Below, one piece after another: positions 33,693-40,821 of a stretch of DNA of 40,821 bases. Location: contig DPCK01000029.1 of assembly GCA_003516285.1 (NCBI GenBank), positions 1,082 through 41,902 on the forward strand. The letters are read 5' to 3'. The notes beneath the pieces are model-generated. The model did not search any database, was not told the DNA's origin, and worked only from the letters and a program-made list of their open reading frames with translations. Position 1 is the first letter of the stretch; each line of letters opens with the position of its first letter. The stretch comes from Lutibacter sp. Its GTDB lineage: Bacteria; Bacteroidota; Bacteroidia; Flavobacteriales; Flavobacteriaceae. The translations under genes and the position numbers were made by a program.

Positions 33693-33709
33693 TTGTATAC
33701 TGTATACAA
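33693..33709. promoter_or_regulatory. Perfect 8-1-8 inverted repeat, possible operator
   Basis: TTGTATAC (33693-33700), one base, GTATACAA (33702-33709). It lies between the DUF2911 stop and the DUF3347 start, about 60 bases upstream of the latter on the minus strand. Size and symmetry suit a dimeric repressor or activator site. No similar site was noticed elsewhere in the island. Confidence 0.4.
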
Positions 33710-33732
33710 GAGCACCAAAATCCAAAAATTTT

Positions 33733-34305
33733 CTAATATTTTGCCACAGAAAATGGAATTTCAATTTTTATTTTTTCCCAGGCCAGAGAGATGATTCCTT
33801 TATTTTCATCTGTTTTTTTTAAATTATAAAGTAACGAGTCCTGAATTTCATTAAGTTTTTTTGGAACTATTTCAATACTCACTATATTTTCAGCTTCATT
33901 AAATTCGTCCTTCCCGTGTTGATTCCATCGTTTGTTGAACATCACTTTCCATATTTCTTTTCCGGGAATAACAAAAAAACCATATTTGCCTGCCGGCAAT
34001 ATTTCAGTTCCTATAAGCAAATCTTTATCGGTCTTTATCCAGGTAGCATTATGTGCCCCAGCTTGCCATACGGTATTGTAACTGATTAAGCCACCAAAAA
34101 TAATCCTGTTTCTTACGCTAGGAGAAGAATAATCTATGTGAATATGGGCATTGCCTATCAATGCCATTGCAGTGGCGTGCGGGCTTAAACTTTTAGCAGG
34201 TTTATCAGTTTCTGTTTTGAAACTTGAGGTCGATTGATGGTTGTGTTGTGCATAACTACCAAGGCTTATTAATCCAAGGTATATTATGATAAGAGATTTT
34301 TCCAT
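33733..34305 (-). CDS. DUF2911 family secreted protein
   Basis: 190 residues with a signal peptide ending near residue 19 (LGSYAQHNHQ). The DUF2911 domain covers about 40-188: SPHATAMALIGNAHIHIDYSSPSVRNR, then GTEILPAGKYGFFVIPGKE and WKVMFNKRWNQHG. The family is common in Bacteroidota and has no established function. The mature N-terminus is His-rich (HNHQ), modest support for a metal link. It sits inside the copper island on the same strand as its neighbours. Its 5' leader is homologous to that of DUF3347 copy 2. Confidence 0.88.
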   Translation of the reverse strand: MEKSLIIIYLGLISLGSYAQHNHQSTSSFKTETDKPAKSLSPHATAMALIGNAHIHIDYSSPSVRNRIIFGGLISYNTVWQAGAHNATWIKTDKDLLIGTEILPAGKYGFFVIPGKEIWKVMFNKRWNQHGKDEFNEAENIVSIEIVPKKLNEIQDSLLYNLKKTDENKGIISLAWEKIKIEIPFSVAKY

Positions 34306-34332
34306 TTTTTATATTGTTTTTAGTTATTAATT

Positions 34333-34461
34333 TTAAGTGTTAAATAATTGGTTAATTGCTGCTCCAATAACGATGAGCGCAATAATCCCCCAAAGTGCTC
34401 TTTTTCCCCAGATTTCTATTTTTGAGCGGGATTTTGTTCCGGTTTTGCAACATTCCTTCAT
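34333..34461 (-). CDS. 42-residue membrane protein with N-terminal CC motif
   Basis: A short frame, MKECCKTGTKSRSKIEIWGK followed by one hydrophobic helix (about residues 23-37, ending GAAINQLFNT). It has a CC pair at residues 4-5, a basic stretch and a single membrane segment. The ATG follows TAAACAG, the same context as tspO, supplied by the dispersed element. It lies between cusB and DUF2911 on the same strand. The last codons survive as a fragment upstream of DUF3347 copy 2, so a paralogue once existed there. Function unknown; small CC membrane proteins in such a place could assist metal transfer to the pump. Gene status rests on start context, composition and the remnant. Confidence 0.7.
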   Translation of the reverse strand: MKECCKTGTKSRSKIEIWGKRALWGIIALIVIGAAINQLFNT

Positions 34462-34569
34462 CTGTTTACATTTTAATTTTTAGCAGGAACAGCTGCTGCC
34501 TGCCTGCTGGACAGGCAGGTGCGCAATTAATCATTCCATTGCGTATCAAAATTTGTTATGCTCGTTTCA
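34462..34569 (-). repeat. Dispersed intergenic element, copy 2 (cusB-small ORF)
   Basis: Minus strand from 34569 reads TGAAACGAGCATAACAAATT and matches copy 1 (8978-9062) at 48 of the first 51 bases and again in the 3' part. It begins within the cusB stop codon and ends at the start codon of the 42-residue protein. It holds a 22-codon frame (34534-34466) that stops 4 bases before that start. Relative to copy 1 it carries a 21-bp palindromic insertion. Confidence 0.8.
34499..34519. repeat. Palindromic insertion inside the dispersed element
   Basis: CCTGCCTG (34499-34506), a five-base centre, CAGGCAGG (34512-34519). This palindrome type is widespread in Bacteroidota genomes, as far as I recall. 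Copy 1 of the host element lacks it, which shows it inserted into a pre-existing repeat. The extra length is 21 bp, a multiple of three. Confidence 0.7.
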
Positions 34570-36414
34570 TTTTATGGTTGTTTTGGTTTCTCCGCAGGTA
34601 AGCATAGCTTTACCAAAATATGGGTTTTTTATTTCTTTTGAAAGGCTTAGCCAATAAGCTCCTTTATTATCGTTGGCCATCGGACAAAATTGTTCATAAA
34701 CTTCTTGGCTGACACCAAATAATTTTACAGCTTTTATGAGATGAGCCGACAAATGTTTGAAATGATTCCGTTGCACTGCAATATCTGAAGTTTTAGAAAT
34801 AGAAGTCGCGGAAGCGGTAATTTCATTGCTAATTGTCATCCAATGATTATGTGCTTCTTGATTGGTCAACAGTTTCATATCAATTTTTGACATACCATTC
34901 AAAAGTAATGCGGCCAATTTTTGAGTTGTTTTACTATCATCGTTCGTCAAGGCATCTTTTAAAAGGATGTATTGCTCAAATACTTTTTTTAATTGAATTT
35001 GAAAGACTTTAGAAGCGGTAATTCTTTTTTCCATTTTGGAATGGTCGGGTTCATTTTCTGTTTTAAGAGCATCAACATTTTTCATTTCTTCATCACTCAT
35101 CTTCTTTTCGGTATTGCCTTTCTTATTGTCACCACCCATATCCATACCTTCATGGCCCGTAACAGCGGCACCTCCTTCCGGATTCATCATACTTGGTTTC
35201 CCTTCCAGTTGAGCCGCTGCATCAACGCTAAAGGCACCTTCAGTAACAATTTCCTCACCCTCGGTTAAACCGTTTAAAATGACATAACTATTTCCCAGCA
35301 ATGGACCCAATTCTATTTCACGAATTTTAAAAATTGGATCATCTCCCGGTTGTTTTACATATACAATAGAGCGTTTGCCAGTCCACATTACAGCTGTTTT
35401 TGGAACGACCATTTTGTTTTGGTATTGATCAAGATTGGCTTTTACAAAACCAGTGGCAAACATTTCCGGTTTTAATTTTCCGTCTTGGTTGTTCATTTCT
35501 ATACGAACTTTTGCCACACGGTTAACAGGATCAATTACGGGGTCAATAAAACTAATAATTCCATTAAATTTTGAGTCCGGTATTGCTTGAATTGTAAATT
35601 CCATTTTATTTCCTTTTTTAAGAAAATGAAGATCGCTTTCATAAGCATCAAATAGTACCCAAATGCGTGAAAGATCAGTGACTTCAAACAGTACAGTTCC
35701 TTGTCCAACATAATCTCCCACATTAACTTGTTTGGCTGTAATGATACCGCTGGAAGTAGCATAAACTTCTACATTGGTTTTAACTTTTTTAGAACTTTCT
35801 ATCGTTGCAATTTGGTTAGGACTTAATTTCCATTGAAGTAATTTTTCTTTGGCTGCCTCATAAATTTCAGGATATGCTTGTTTGGTTTTAGCCGTTTCCA
35901 ATAATTCTTGTTGCGCCGTAATTAAATCTGGAGAATAAATGAGTGCCAGTGTTTGGCCTTTTCGCACACTTTCACCTGTAAAATTGATGTATAATTTCTC
36001 AATTCGACCAGAAATATAAGCAACCTGACTTTGCAATAATCGTTCATCTGCCTGTACTTTTCCATAAAGACGGATCTCTTTAATAGATTGTTGCTTTGAA
36101 ACGACGGAGGTCATTACATTGGCCAATTGTGCAGCTTCTTTGGTAAAATAAATGGCATCCGGATCCATTCCTACGGATGAATTTTGGTTAAGCAGAATTA
36201 AATCCATACCACAAATTGGACATTTACCCGGTTTGTCCATTCTAATTTGAGGGTGCATAGAACAGGTCCAAATTTCCGTTTTATGTTCATCTGCCGAATG
36301 ATTTTGTTTATCCTCAGCAGTAGTGGATGAGTGGAAAAAGAGCCATCCAAAAAACAGGCCAATAACCACAAATAGGCTGTAACGGATATATTGTTTTGAA
36401 AATATTTTCATCAT
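34567..36414 (-). CDS. cusB: CusB-type RND efflux adaptor with N-terminal metal-binding domain and C-terminal DUF3347
   Basis: 615 residues, periplasmic adaptor that bridges the RND pump and outer-membrane channel. Order: membrane anchor or signal (about 11-28), His-rich spacer, heavy-metal-binding domain at about 48-75 (WTCSMHPQ ... CPICGMDL, Cys51/65/68), membrane-fusion core at about 80-410 (lipoyl, hairpin and barrel parts, with SGRIEKLYINFTGESVRKGQ and RIWVLFDAYESD), a Met/His-rich linker at about 412-464 (GHEGMDMGG, DHSKMEKR), and a DUF3347 domain from about 465 (FCPMANDNKGAYWLS ... MLTCG). The fused DUF3347 ties this otherwise uncharacterised domain to copper/silver export. The stop overlaps the dispersed element. 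The cusC stop lies 8 bases upstream of its start. Confidence 0.93.
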   Translation of the reverse strand: MMKIFSKQYIRYSLFVVIGLFFGWLFFHSSTTAEDKQNHSADEHKTEIWTCSMHPQIRMDKPGKCPICGMDLILLNQNSSVGMDPDAIYFTKEAAQLANVMTSVVSKQQSIKEIRLYGKVQADERLLQSQVAYISGRIEKLYINFTGESVRKGQTLALIYSPDLITAQQELLETAKTKQAYPEIYEAAKEKLLQWKLSPNQIATIESSKKVKTNVEVYATSSGIITAKQVNVGDYVGQGTVLFEVTDLSRIWVLFDAYESDLHFLKKGNKMEFTIQAIPDSKFNGIISFIDPVIDPVNRVAKVRIEMNNQDGKLKPEMFATGFVKANLDQYQNKMVVPKTAVMWTGKRSIVYVKQPGDDPIFKIREIELGPLLGNSYVILNGLTEGEEIVTEGAFSVDAAAQLEGKPSMMNPEGGAAVTGHEGMDMGGDNKKGNTEKKMSDEEMKNVDALKTENEPDHSKMEKRITASKVFQIQLKKVFEQYILLKDALTNDDSKTTQKLAALLLNGMSKIDMKLLTNQEAHNHWMTISNEITASATSISKTSDIAVQRNHFKHLSAHLIKAVKLFGVSQEVYEQFCPMANDNKGAYWLSLSKEIKNPYFGKAMLTCGETKTTIK

Positions 36415-36422
36415 TTTAGTTT

Positions 36423-37877
36423 TTATTGAATTTGTAAATTAGCCATTAATCTTTGCAATTTTGCAATTGCAGTATTAAAATCTGCAACAGCTTGTACTTG
36501 TTTTAATTCGTAATCAAGTGTTTGTTGTTGGACAATTAAGATGTCAGTTAAACCAACACTGGAAGCCGAAAAACTTTTTATAAGAATCCTTAACGATTGA
36601 TTTGCCAAACTATATTGTTTCGCATAAAGTGAAATTTTACGCTGGGCATCTTCATAATTTTGAACAGTTTCATAATACTCATCCTTAAGCGAATTCGATG
36701 TTACCTGAATTTCTTGTACGGTTGCCGTTTTTAATTTATCTACTTCAGTTTTCATTGCTTTGTACTTCTTTCTATAAATTGGAAGCGTAAGGGTAACCAT
36801 TGGCATAATCATATCATTGCCATTCATTTCTAAATTGGACATTGGATTTTTTCCAATTAAAGAATAATTAAGACCCAATCCAATCATTGGGTAACCCATT
36901 AGGGTCACCATTTCTTTTCTTGCATCAAGCGATTGTTTTTCATAATTTAACATCGCCAGCATAGGATTTTGAACCAAAATACTGTCGGCAATTGATAATA
37001 AAGGCATATTTAAAGCATTGGATTTTATGGTATCAGGAATTTTTACAGTCTCCTGCACAGGTCTGTTTAAAACATTATTGAATCGGGCTACAACAGTATT
37101 TTTCTGATCATTTAAAAAAGCGATGTTGTTTTCTAAGTCACTAATCTCAATTTGAATTCTATATAAATCCGTTAATCCACTTCCTCCCGGTGAATTCATG
37201 GCTTTATTTTGCATAGAACCAGAAGTTTGTCCTGCATTGTTATTGCTATTGGCAGAATTTCCTCCCATTGTCTGCATTCCAGAAGAACCTGATGAGCTGT
37301 TTTGGGAAACATTATTTTTCATATTACTGGCTGATGAAGAACTGCTTGTTCCACTAATGGATGCCGACTTAAATTTAATAAGGGAAAGTCGTTCAAGCGT
37401 ATTTAAAATTTCAATATTTTTTTGTGATATTTCAATTGCTTGCTGAACTTTATACAGCTCAAACCAAGTTTGTTGCACCTCAAAAAACACTTGTAATTTT
37501 GCGTCACGAAATGATTCATATTTGGCTTTTGCCATCAAGCTCATTTCATCTTTTGCCGCTTTTAAGGTTCCAAACCAAGGAAACATTTGCATCAAACGAA
37601 AATCCGCCAATTGATTGCCTCCAATTAACTCCATCGGGCTTAAAAATACTCCGGCACTTAATTCTGGATCTGGCAAACTCCCAACTTGTGGCACTTTTTG
37701 CAAAGCGGCTTCATATTCTGCATATTTCTGCAAAACAGTTGGATTGTTTTTTGCGGCAACTCCCAGATAAAACATCAAGGAATCTTTTTCTTGGCCAAAA
37801 GCTGTTGTATAACTATAAAGTGCCAAAAACAATAACGCTATTTTTTTATATATGTCCATCATACTATGTATTTTCAA
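36423..37877 (-). CDS. cusC: TolC-family outer-membrane channel of the Cus system
   Basis: 484 residues, outer-membrane/periplasmic tunnel for the tripartite pump. A signal peptide ends near residue 28 (YTTAFGQ). Two outer-membrane efflux protein (OEP) repeats follow, with long helices and features such as GSLPDPELSAGVFLSPM and RFNNVLNRP. Between about residues 175 and 230 sits a low-complexity Ser/Asn/Gly/Met segment (SGTSSSSSASNM ... GMQTMGGNSANSNNN), an insertion in what should be a helical hairpin. The start at 37877 overlaps the cusA stop by 14 bases. Met6 or Met7 would still give the signal peptide and remove the overlap. Confidence 0.92.
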   Translation of the reverse strand: MKIHSMMDIYKKIALLFLALYSYTTAFGQEKDSLMFYLGVAAKNNPTVLQKYAEYEAALQKVPQVGSLPDPELSAGVFLSPMELIGGNQLADFRLMQMFPWFGTLKAAKDEMSLMAKAKYESFRDAKLQVFFEVQQTWFELYKVQQAIEISQKNIEILNTLERLSLIKFKSASISGTSSSSSASNMKNNVSQNSSSGSSGMQTMGGNSANSNNNAGQTSGSMQNKAMNSPGGSGLTDLYRIQIEISDLENNIAFLNDQKNTVVARFNNVLNRPVQETVKIPDTIKSNALNMPLLSIADSILVQNPMLAMLNYEKQSLDARKEMVTLMGYPMIGLGLNYSLIGKNPMSNLEMNGNDMIMPMVTLTLPIYRKKYKAMKTEVDKLKTATVQEIQVTSNSLKDEYYETVQNYEDAQRKISLYAKQYSLANQSLRILIKSFSASSVGLTDILIVQQQTLDYELKQVQAVADFNTAIAKLQRLMANLQIQ

Positions 37878-40821
37878 TTATTTGAATTTCTTTATTGGGT
37901 TCGCGCGTAACAGCCCATTCTCTCCACATTGCCTGAAATAAAGGGACAACAAATACGGTCATTACTTGAATAATCATCCCACCGAATGTTGGGATTGCCA
38001 TTGGAATCATAATGTCCGCTCCTTTTCCTGTTGAGGACAATACAGGCAGTAAAGCTATAATTGCTACAGCGGCCGTCATCATTGCGGGTCTAACACGTTT
38101 TTTTCCGGCTTCAACTACAGCTTCTCGAACGTCGTGAACGGTTGATGGCTGTTTCTCTTCAAATGTTTGATGAATGTAAGTCCCCATCATCACGCCATCA
38201 TCTGTTGCAATTCCAAACAAGGCTATAAATCCAACCCATACCGCAACACTTAAATTAATTGGATGTATCTGAAACATATCCCGAAGATTGATTCCCGACA
38301 CCTCAAAATTCAGAAACCAGTCTTGCCCATAAAGCCATATCATAATAAAACCTCCGGCAAAAGCCACAAATACTCCAGAAAAATGGATTAAGGAAGCAAT
38401 GATGGTTTTAAATTGAAAATATAAAAGCAGCAAAATCAAAAATAAACTTATTGGAATTACTATGGAAAGTCTTTTGCTGGCCCTGACTTGTTGTTCATAA
38501 TTTCCGGCAAATTTATAGGTAACCCCTTTAGGCAATATTAACGCTCCCGATGCTATTTTTTCCTTTAATATTTTAGCTGCATCTTCCACCACATCCACTT
38601 CTGCTTTCCCGTCCTGTTTATCAAAAATAACATATCCTAAAAGAAAGGTATTTTCACTTCGAATCATTTGCGCATCTTTGGTATAGGAAATATCCGCAAT
38701 TTCCTCTAATGGAATTTGAACGCCGTTCATTGAAGGGATAAGAATTCTTTTAAGGTCTTCAGGATTGTCCCTCAACTCTCTTGCATAACGTATGCGTATT
38801 GGGAAACGTTCACGGCCTTCAACGGAATTGCTTAACGACATTCCGCCAACAGCCACTTGCAACACTTCCTGAACATCACTAACTCTCATTCCATATCGCG
38901 CCATTGCTTCTCGATTTAGCTTTATTTCAAGATAAGGCGCTCCCACTGCACGGTCATAAAACACAGTGGAAGCTTTAACGGTTGGGACATCTTTTAACGC
39001 TTTCTCAAATAGTAAACCGGCCGCTTCTATTGTTGTAAGATCAGGCCCATATACTTTTAAACCCATTGGCGCTCGCATTCCCGTTGAAAGCATTACCAAA
39101 CGCGCTTCAATAGGTTGTAATTTAGGGGCTGAAGTTAATCCCGGAATATTGGTTACTTTAACAATTTCGTTCCAAATATCATGGGTGTTTTTTATTTCAG
39201 GCCGCCACTGACGAAAATACTCTCCATTTGAATCAGGAATCAGGCTATCTCTTGAAATTATTCTGAAGTTGTCTTTTCTGGGATTGTATTTTTTGCCGTT
39301 TCTTAAGATAAAGTTATCTTCTTTATCTACCTTAAATTGTTGTTTATGGCCATCTTCATCCAATATATATTCAGATCGATAATTGATAGTGTTCTCAAAC
39401 ATTTGGACAGGAGCGGGGTCAAGCGCGGAATTTACCCGTCCCCATTTTCCAACAGCAATCTCAACTTCGGGAATTACCGACAACCTTTTATCGAGCGTTT
39501 CTATGTATTTAAGATTTTGTCCAATACTTGTATGTGGCATACTTGTTGGCATTAGCAAAAAAGATCCTTCGTTGAGCGAAGGCATAAATTCTTTGCCGAG
39601 ACCAGGAAATTTATTGACACTAGCTTGCCAAAATTTTGTTTGTCTAAACGAGTCCCATCCAACTTTTTCAAACCCATTTCCCACAAATCCAAAAGTCTGT
39701 TCAAAACCCATCCAAATTAAAAACCCAAAGAGCAACGTAAATCCGGGAAGCAATAGAAATTTCTTTTTGTTGGCCAAAGCCCATCTAAGAATGGGTTCAT
39801 AGAAATAAACCATAGACATCAAAGCTCCTAGAATAACAGATATGATAGTGGCCACAAATAAGAAATTTACAAAAAGACTATTTTGTGCACCTAATGGAAG
39901 CCATTCTTCTGACAAGAAAAACACGGCAACCAAAACTGTAATGCCAACATTGATATAGTTGGTAAACTCTTTTCTGTTTTCTGGCCAACGATGCGCGTAT
40001 AAATTATTTATTCCGATTGCAATTAAGGCAAATGCAGACCAATAGAACCAAAAAACAAGAATTAAGATTCCTGAAATAATAAGGGCCCAATTCCAAATTT
40101 TCTTTATTTTTTTGGCATCAAATCTTATGTTGAATAGGATATGCACCAAGGTTGGTAACACAATAATTCCAAGAATAAATGCTGATAATAACGCAAAGGT
40201 TTTGGTTAAAGCAAGCGGGTGAAAAAGCTTGCCTTCTGCAGCTTCCATAGCAAATACAGGCAAAAAACTTACAATAGTGGTTGCCATTGATGTTACAATG
40301 GCGTCTCTTACTTCAACAGTTGCATTATAAATTACCATCATTAATTTTTTTCCGCGAACGCCTTTATTTTCTGGCATCTCCAAATGCCTGAGTATGTTTT
40401 CAACATCAATAATCCCAACATCAATCATCACACCGATAGCAATCGCAATACCTGACAAGGCAACCACATTGGCATCCACGCCAAAAAAATGCATCATAAT
40501 AAATGTCATCAATACTCCTATGGGCAGTAAACCAGCCACTATAAATGAAGCCTTTAAATTCATTACAAGTATAATAACCACTATTATACTGATCAATATT
40601 TCGTGCGAGAGTGCCGATTCAAGCGTCCCGATTGTTTCTCTAATTAAACCGGTACGGTCGTAAAAGGGCACAATCGTAACCTTTGAAACACTCCCGTCTG
40701 CCAATGTTTTTTGTGGCATTCCCGCTTCAATTTCTTTAATTTTTTCTTTTAAATTATTAATCACTTCCATCGGATTTGATCCATATCGAGCTACCACAAC
40801 AGCGCCAACTGCTTCGGTGCC
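37864..40821 (-). CDS. cusA: CusA/CzcA-family heavy-metal RND pump (5' end outside the window)
   Basis: Inner-membrane proton-driven pump of the heavy-metal efflux subgroup. 985 residues are visible. The frame is open to the right edge (first codons GTEAVGAVVVARYGSNPMEV), so roughly the first quarter is missing. Visible: the first membrane bundle with GVMIDVGIIDVENILRHLE (helix 4 acidic residues of the proton relay), the periplasmic docking/porter part (LLMPTSMPHTSIG, MLSTGMRAPMGLKVYGPD with candidate Met ligands), and the second bundle with ATDDGVMMGTYIHQTFEE and a PAMMTAAVAIIALLP segment. An additional stretch of about 150 residues with several extra hydrophobic helices (IWNWALIISGILILVFWFYW and beyond) lies between the two parts of the protein. 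This is longer than the E. coli CusA layout. The Met-rich context and CusB/C neighbours favour Cu/Ag over Zn/Co. Confidence 0.92.
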   Translation of the reverse strand, partial: GTEAVGAVVVARYGSNPMEVINNLKEKIKEIEAGMPQKTLADGSVSKVTIVPFYDRTGLIRETIGTLESALSHEILISIIVVIILVMNLKASFIVAGLLPIGVLMTFIMMHFFGVDANVVALSGIAIAIGVMIDVGIIDVENILRHLEMPENKGVRGKKLMMVIYNATVEVRDAIVTSMATTIVSFLPVFAMEAAEGKLFHPLALTKTFALLSAFILGIIVLPTLVHILFNIRFDAKKIKKIWNWALIISGILILVFWFYWSAFALIAIGINNLYAHRWPENRKEFTNYINVGITVLVAVFFLSEEWLPLGAQNSLFVNFLFVATIISVILGALMSMVYFYEPILRWALANKKKFLLLPGFTLLFGFLIWMGFEQTFGFVGNGFEKVGWDSFRQTKFWQASVNKFPGLGKEFMPSLNEGSFLLMPTSMPHTSIGQNLKYIETLDKRLSVIPEVEIAVGKWGRVNSALDPAPVQMFENTINYRSEYILDEDGHKQQFKVDKEDNFILRNGKKYNPRKDNFRIISRDSLIPDSNGEYFRQWRPEIKNTHDIWNEIVKVTNIPGLTSAPKLQPIEARLVMLSTGMRAPMGLKVYGPDLTTIEAAGLLFEKALKDVPTVKASTVFYDRAVGAPYLEIKLNREAMARYGMRVSDVQEVLQVAVGGMSLSNSVEGRERFPIRIRYARELRDNPEDLKRILIPSMNGVQIPLEEIADISYTKDAQMIRSENTFLLGYVIFDKQDGKAEVDVVEDAAKILKEKIASGALILPKGVTYKFAGNYEQQVRASKRLSIVIPISLFLILLLLYFQFKTIIASLIHFSGVFVAFAGGFIMIWLYGQDWFLNFEVSGINLRDMFQIHPINLSVAVWVGFIALFGIATDDGVMMGTYIHQTFEEKQPSTVHDVREAVVEAGKKRVRPAMMTAAVAIIALLPVLSSTGKGADIMIPMAIPTFGGMIIQVMTVFVVPLFQAMWREWAVTREPNKEIQIIENT

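Noticed and set aside
24633..40821. Recent horizontal transfer of the whole copper island
   Set aside because: Plausible, but no integrase, transposase, direct-repeat ends or tRNA attachment site is visible, the codon style resembles the rest of the window, and the right end lies outside it.

Overview
The window looks like chromosomal DNA of a member of the Flavobacteriaceae (Bacteroidota). It is AT-rich. Promoters carry the Bacteroidota -7 element TAnnTTTG and genes mostly lack Shine-Dalgarno sequences. There is a type IX secretion type B cargo protein, a two-subunit 2-oxoacid:ferredoxin oxidoreductase, and several families largely confined to this phylum (DUF3347, the haem_bd CxxCH family, HYC_CC_PP, DUF2911).

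Bases 1-6032 hold core metabolism and translation: the start of a nuo (complex I) operon (nuoA, then nuoB running off the left edge), korA-korB, a divergent 2[4Fe-4S] ferredoxin that is a plausible electron acceptor for KorAB, and lepA. Bases 6033-15273 are a mixed stretch: a TolB-like beta-propeller lipoprotein, an unknown small basic protein next to a glutathione peroxidase, TspO, a CIA30 protein, tRNA-Lys(CTT), two secreted proteins of unknown role read divergently, and two convergent L,D-transpeptidases of different subfamilies whose stop codons are 4 bases apart. Bases 15800-20983 form the leucine operon leuC-leuD-leuA-leuB, with a clear promoter and a strong terminator. A 1109-residue T9SS type B protein with about six repeats follows.

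From 24633 to the right edge every gene is on the minus strand, and together they make a 16-kb copper/silver handling island. Read in transcription order it holds: a CusA-type RND pump (5' end cut by the window), a TolC-type outer-membrane channel, a CusB adaptor with an N-terminal heavy-metal-binding domain and a C-terminal DUF3347, an unlisted 42-residue membrane protein with a CC motif, DUF2911, a DUF3347 + haem_bd pair, two secreted proteins made of repeated heavy-metal-binding motifs, a decayed HMA + Met-rich gene pair, the intact HMA + Met-rich pair, a CopA-type P1B ATPase, a second DUF3347 + haem_bd pair, HYC_CC_PP and a Met-rich DUF4382 lipoprotein. The ATPase would move metal from cytoplasm to periplasm, the RND tripartite pump from periplasm to outside, and the many Cys/Met/His-rich exported proteins would bind or hand over metal between them. 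No metal-responsive regulator is visible in the window.

The least explained parts are the Met-rich lipoprotein (about one third Met over 116 residues), the repeated DUF3347/haem_bd cassette, and a dispersed element of about 85-110 bp. That element fills the exact interval between two genes in two unrelated places (gpx-tspO and cusB-small ORF), and one copy carries a 21-bp palindromic insertion.
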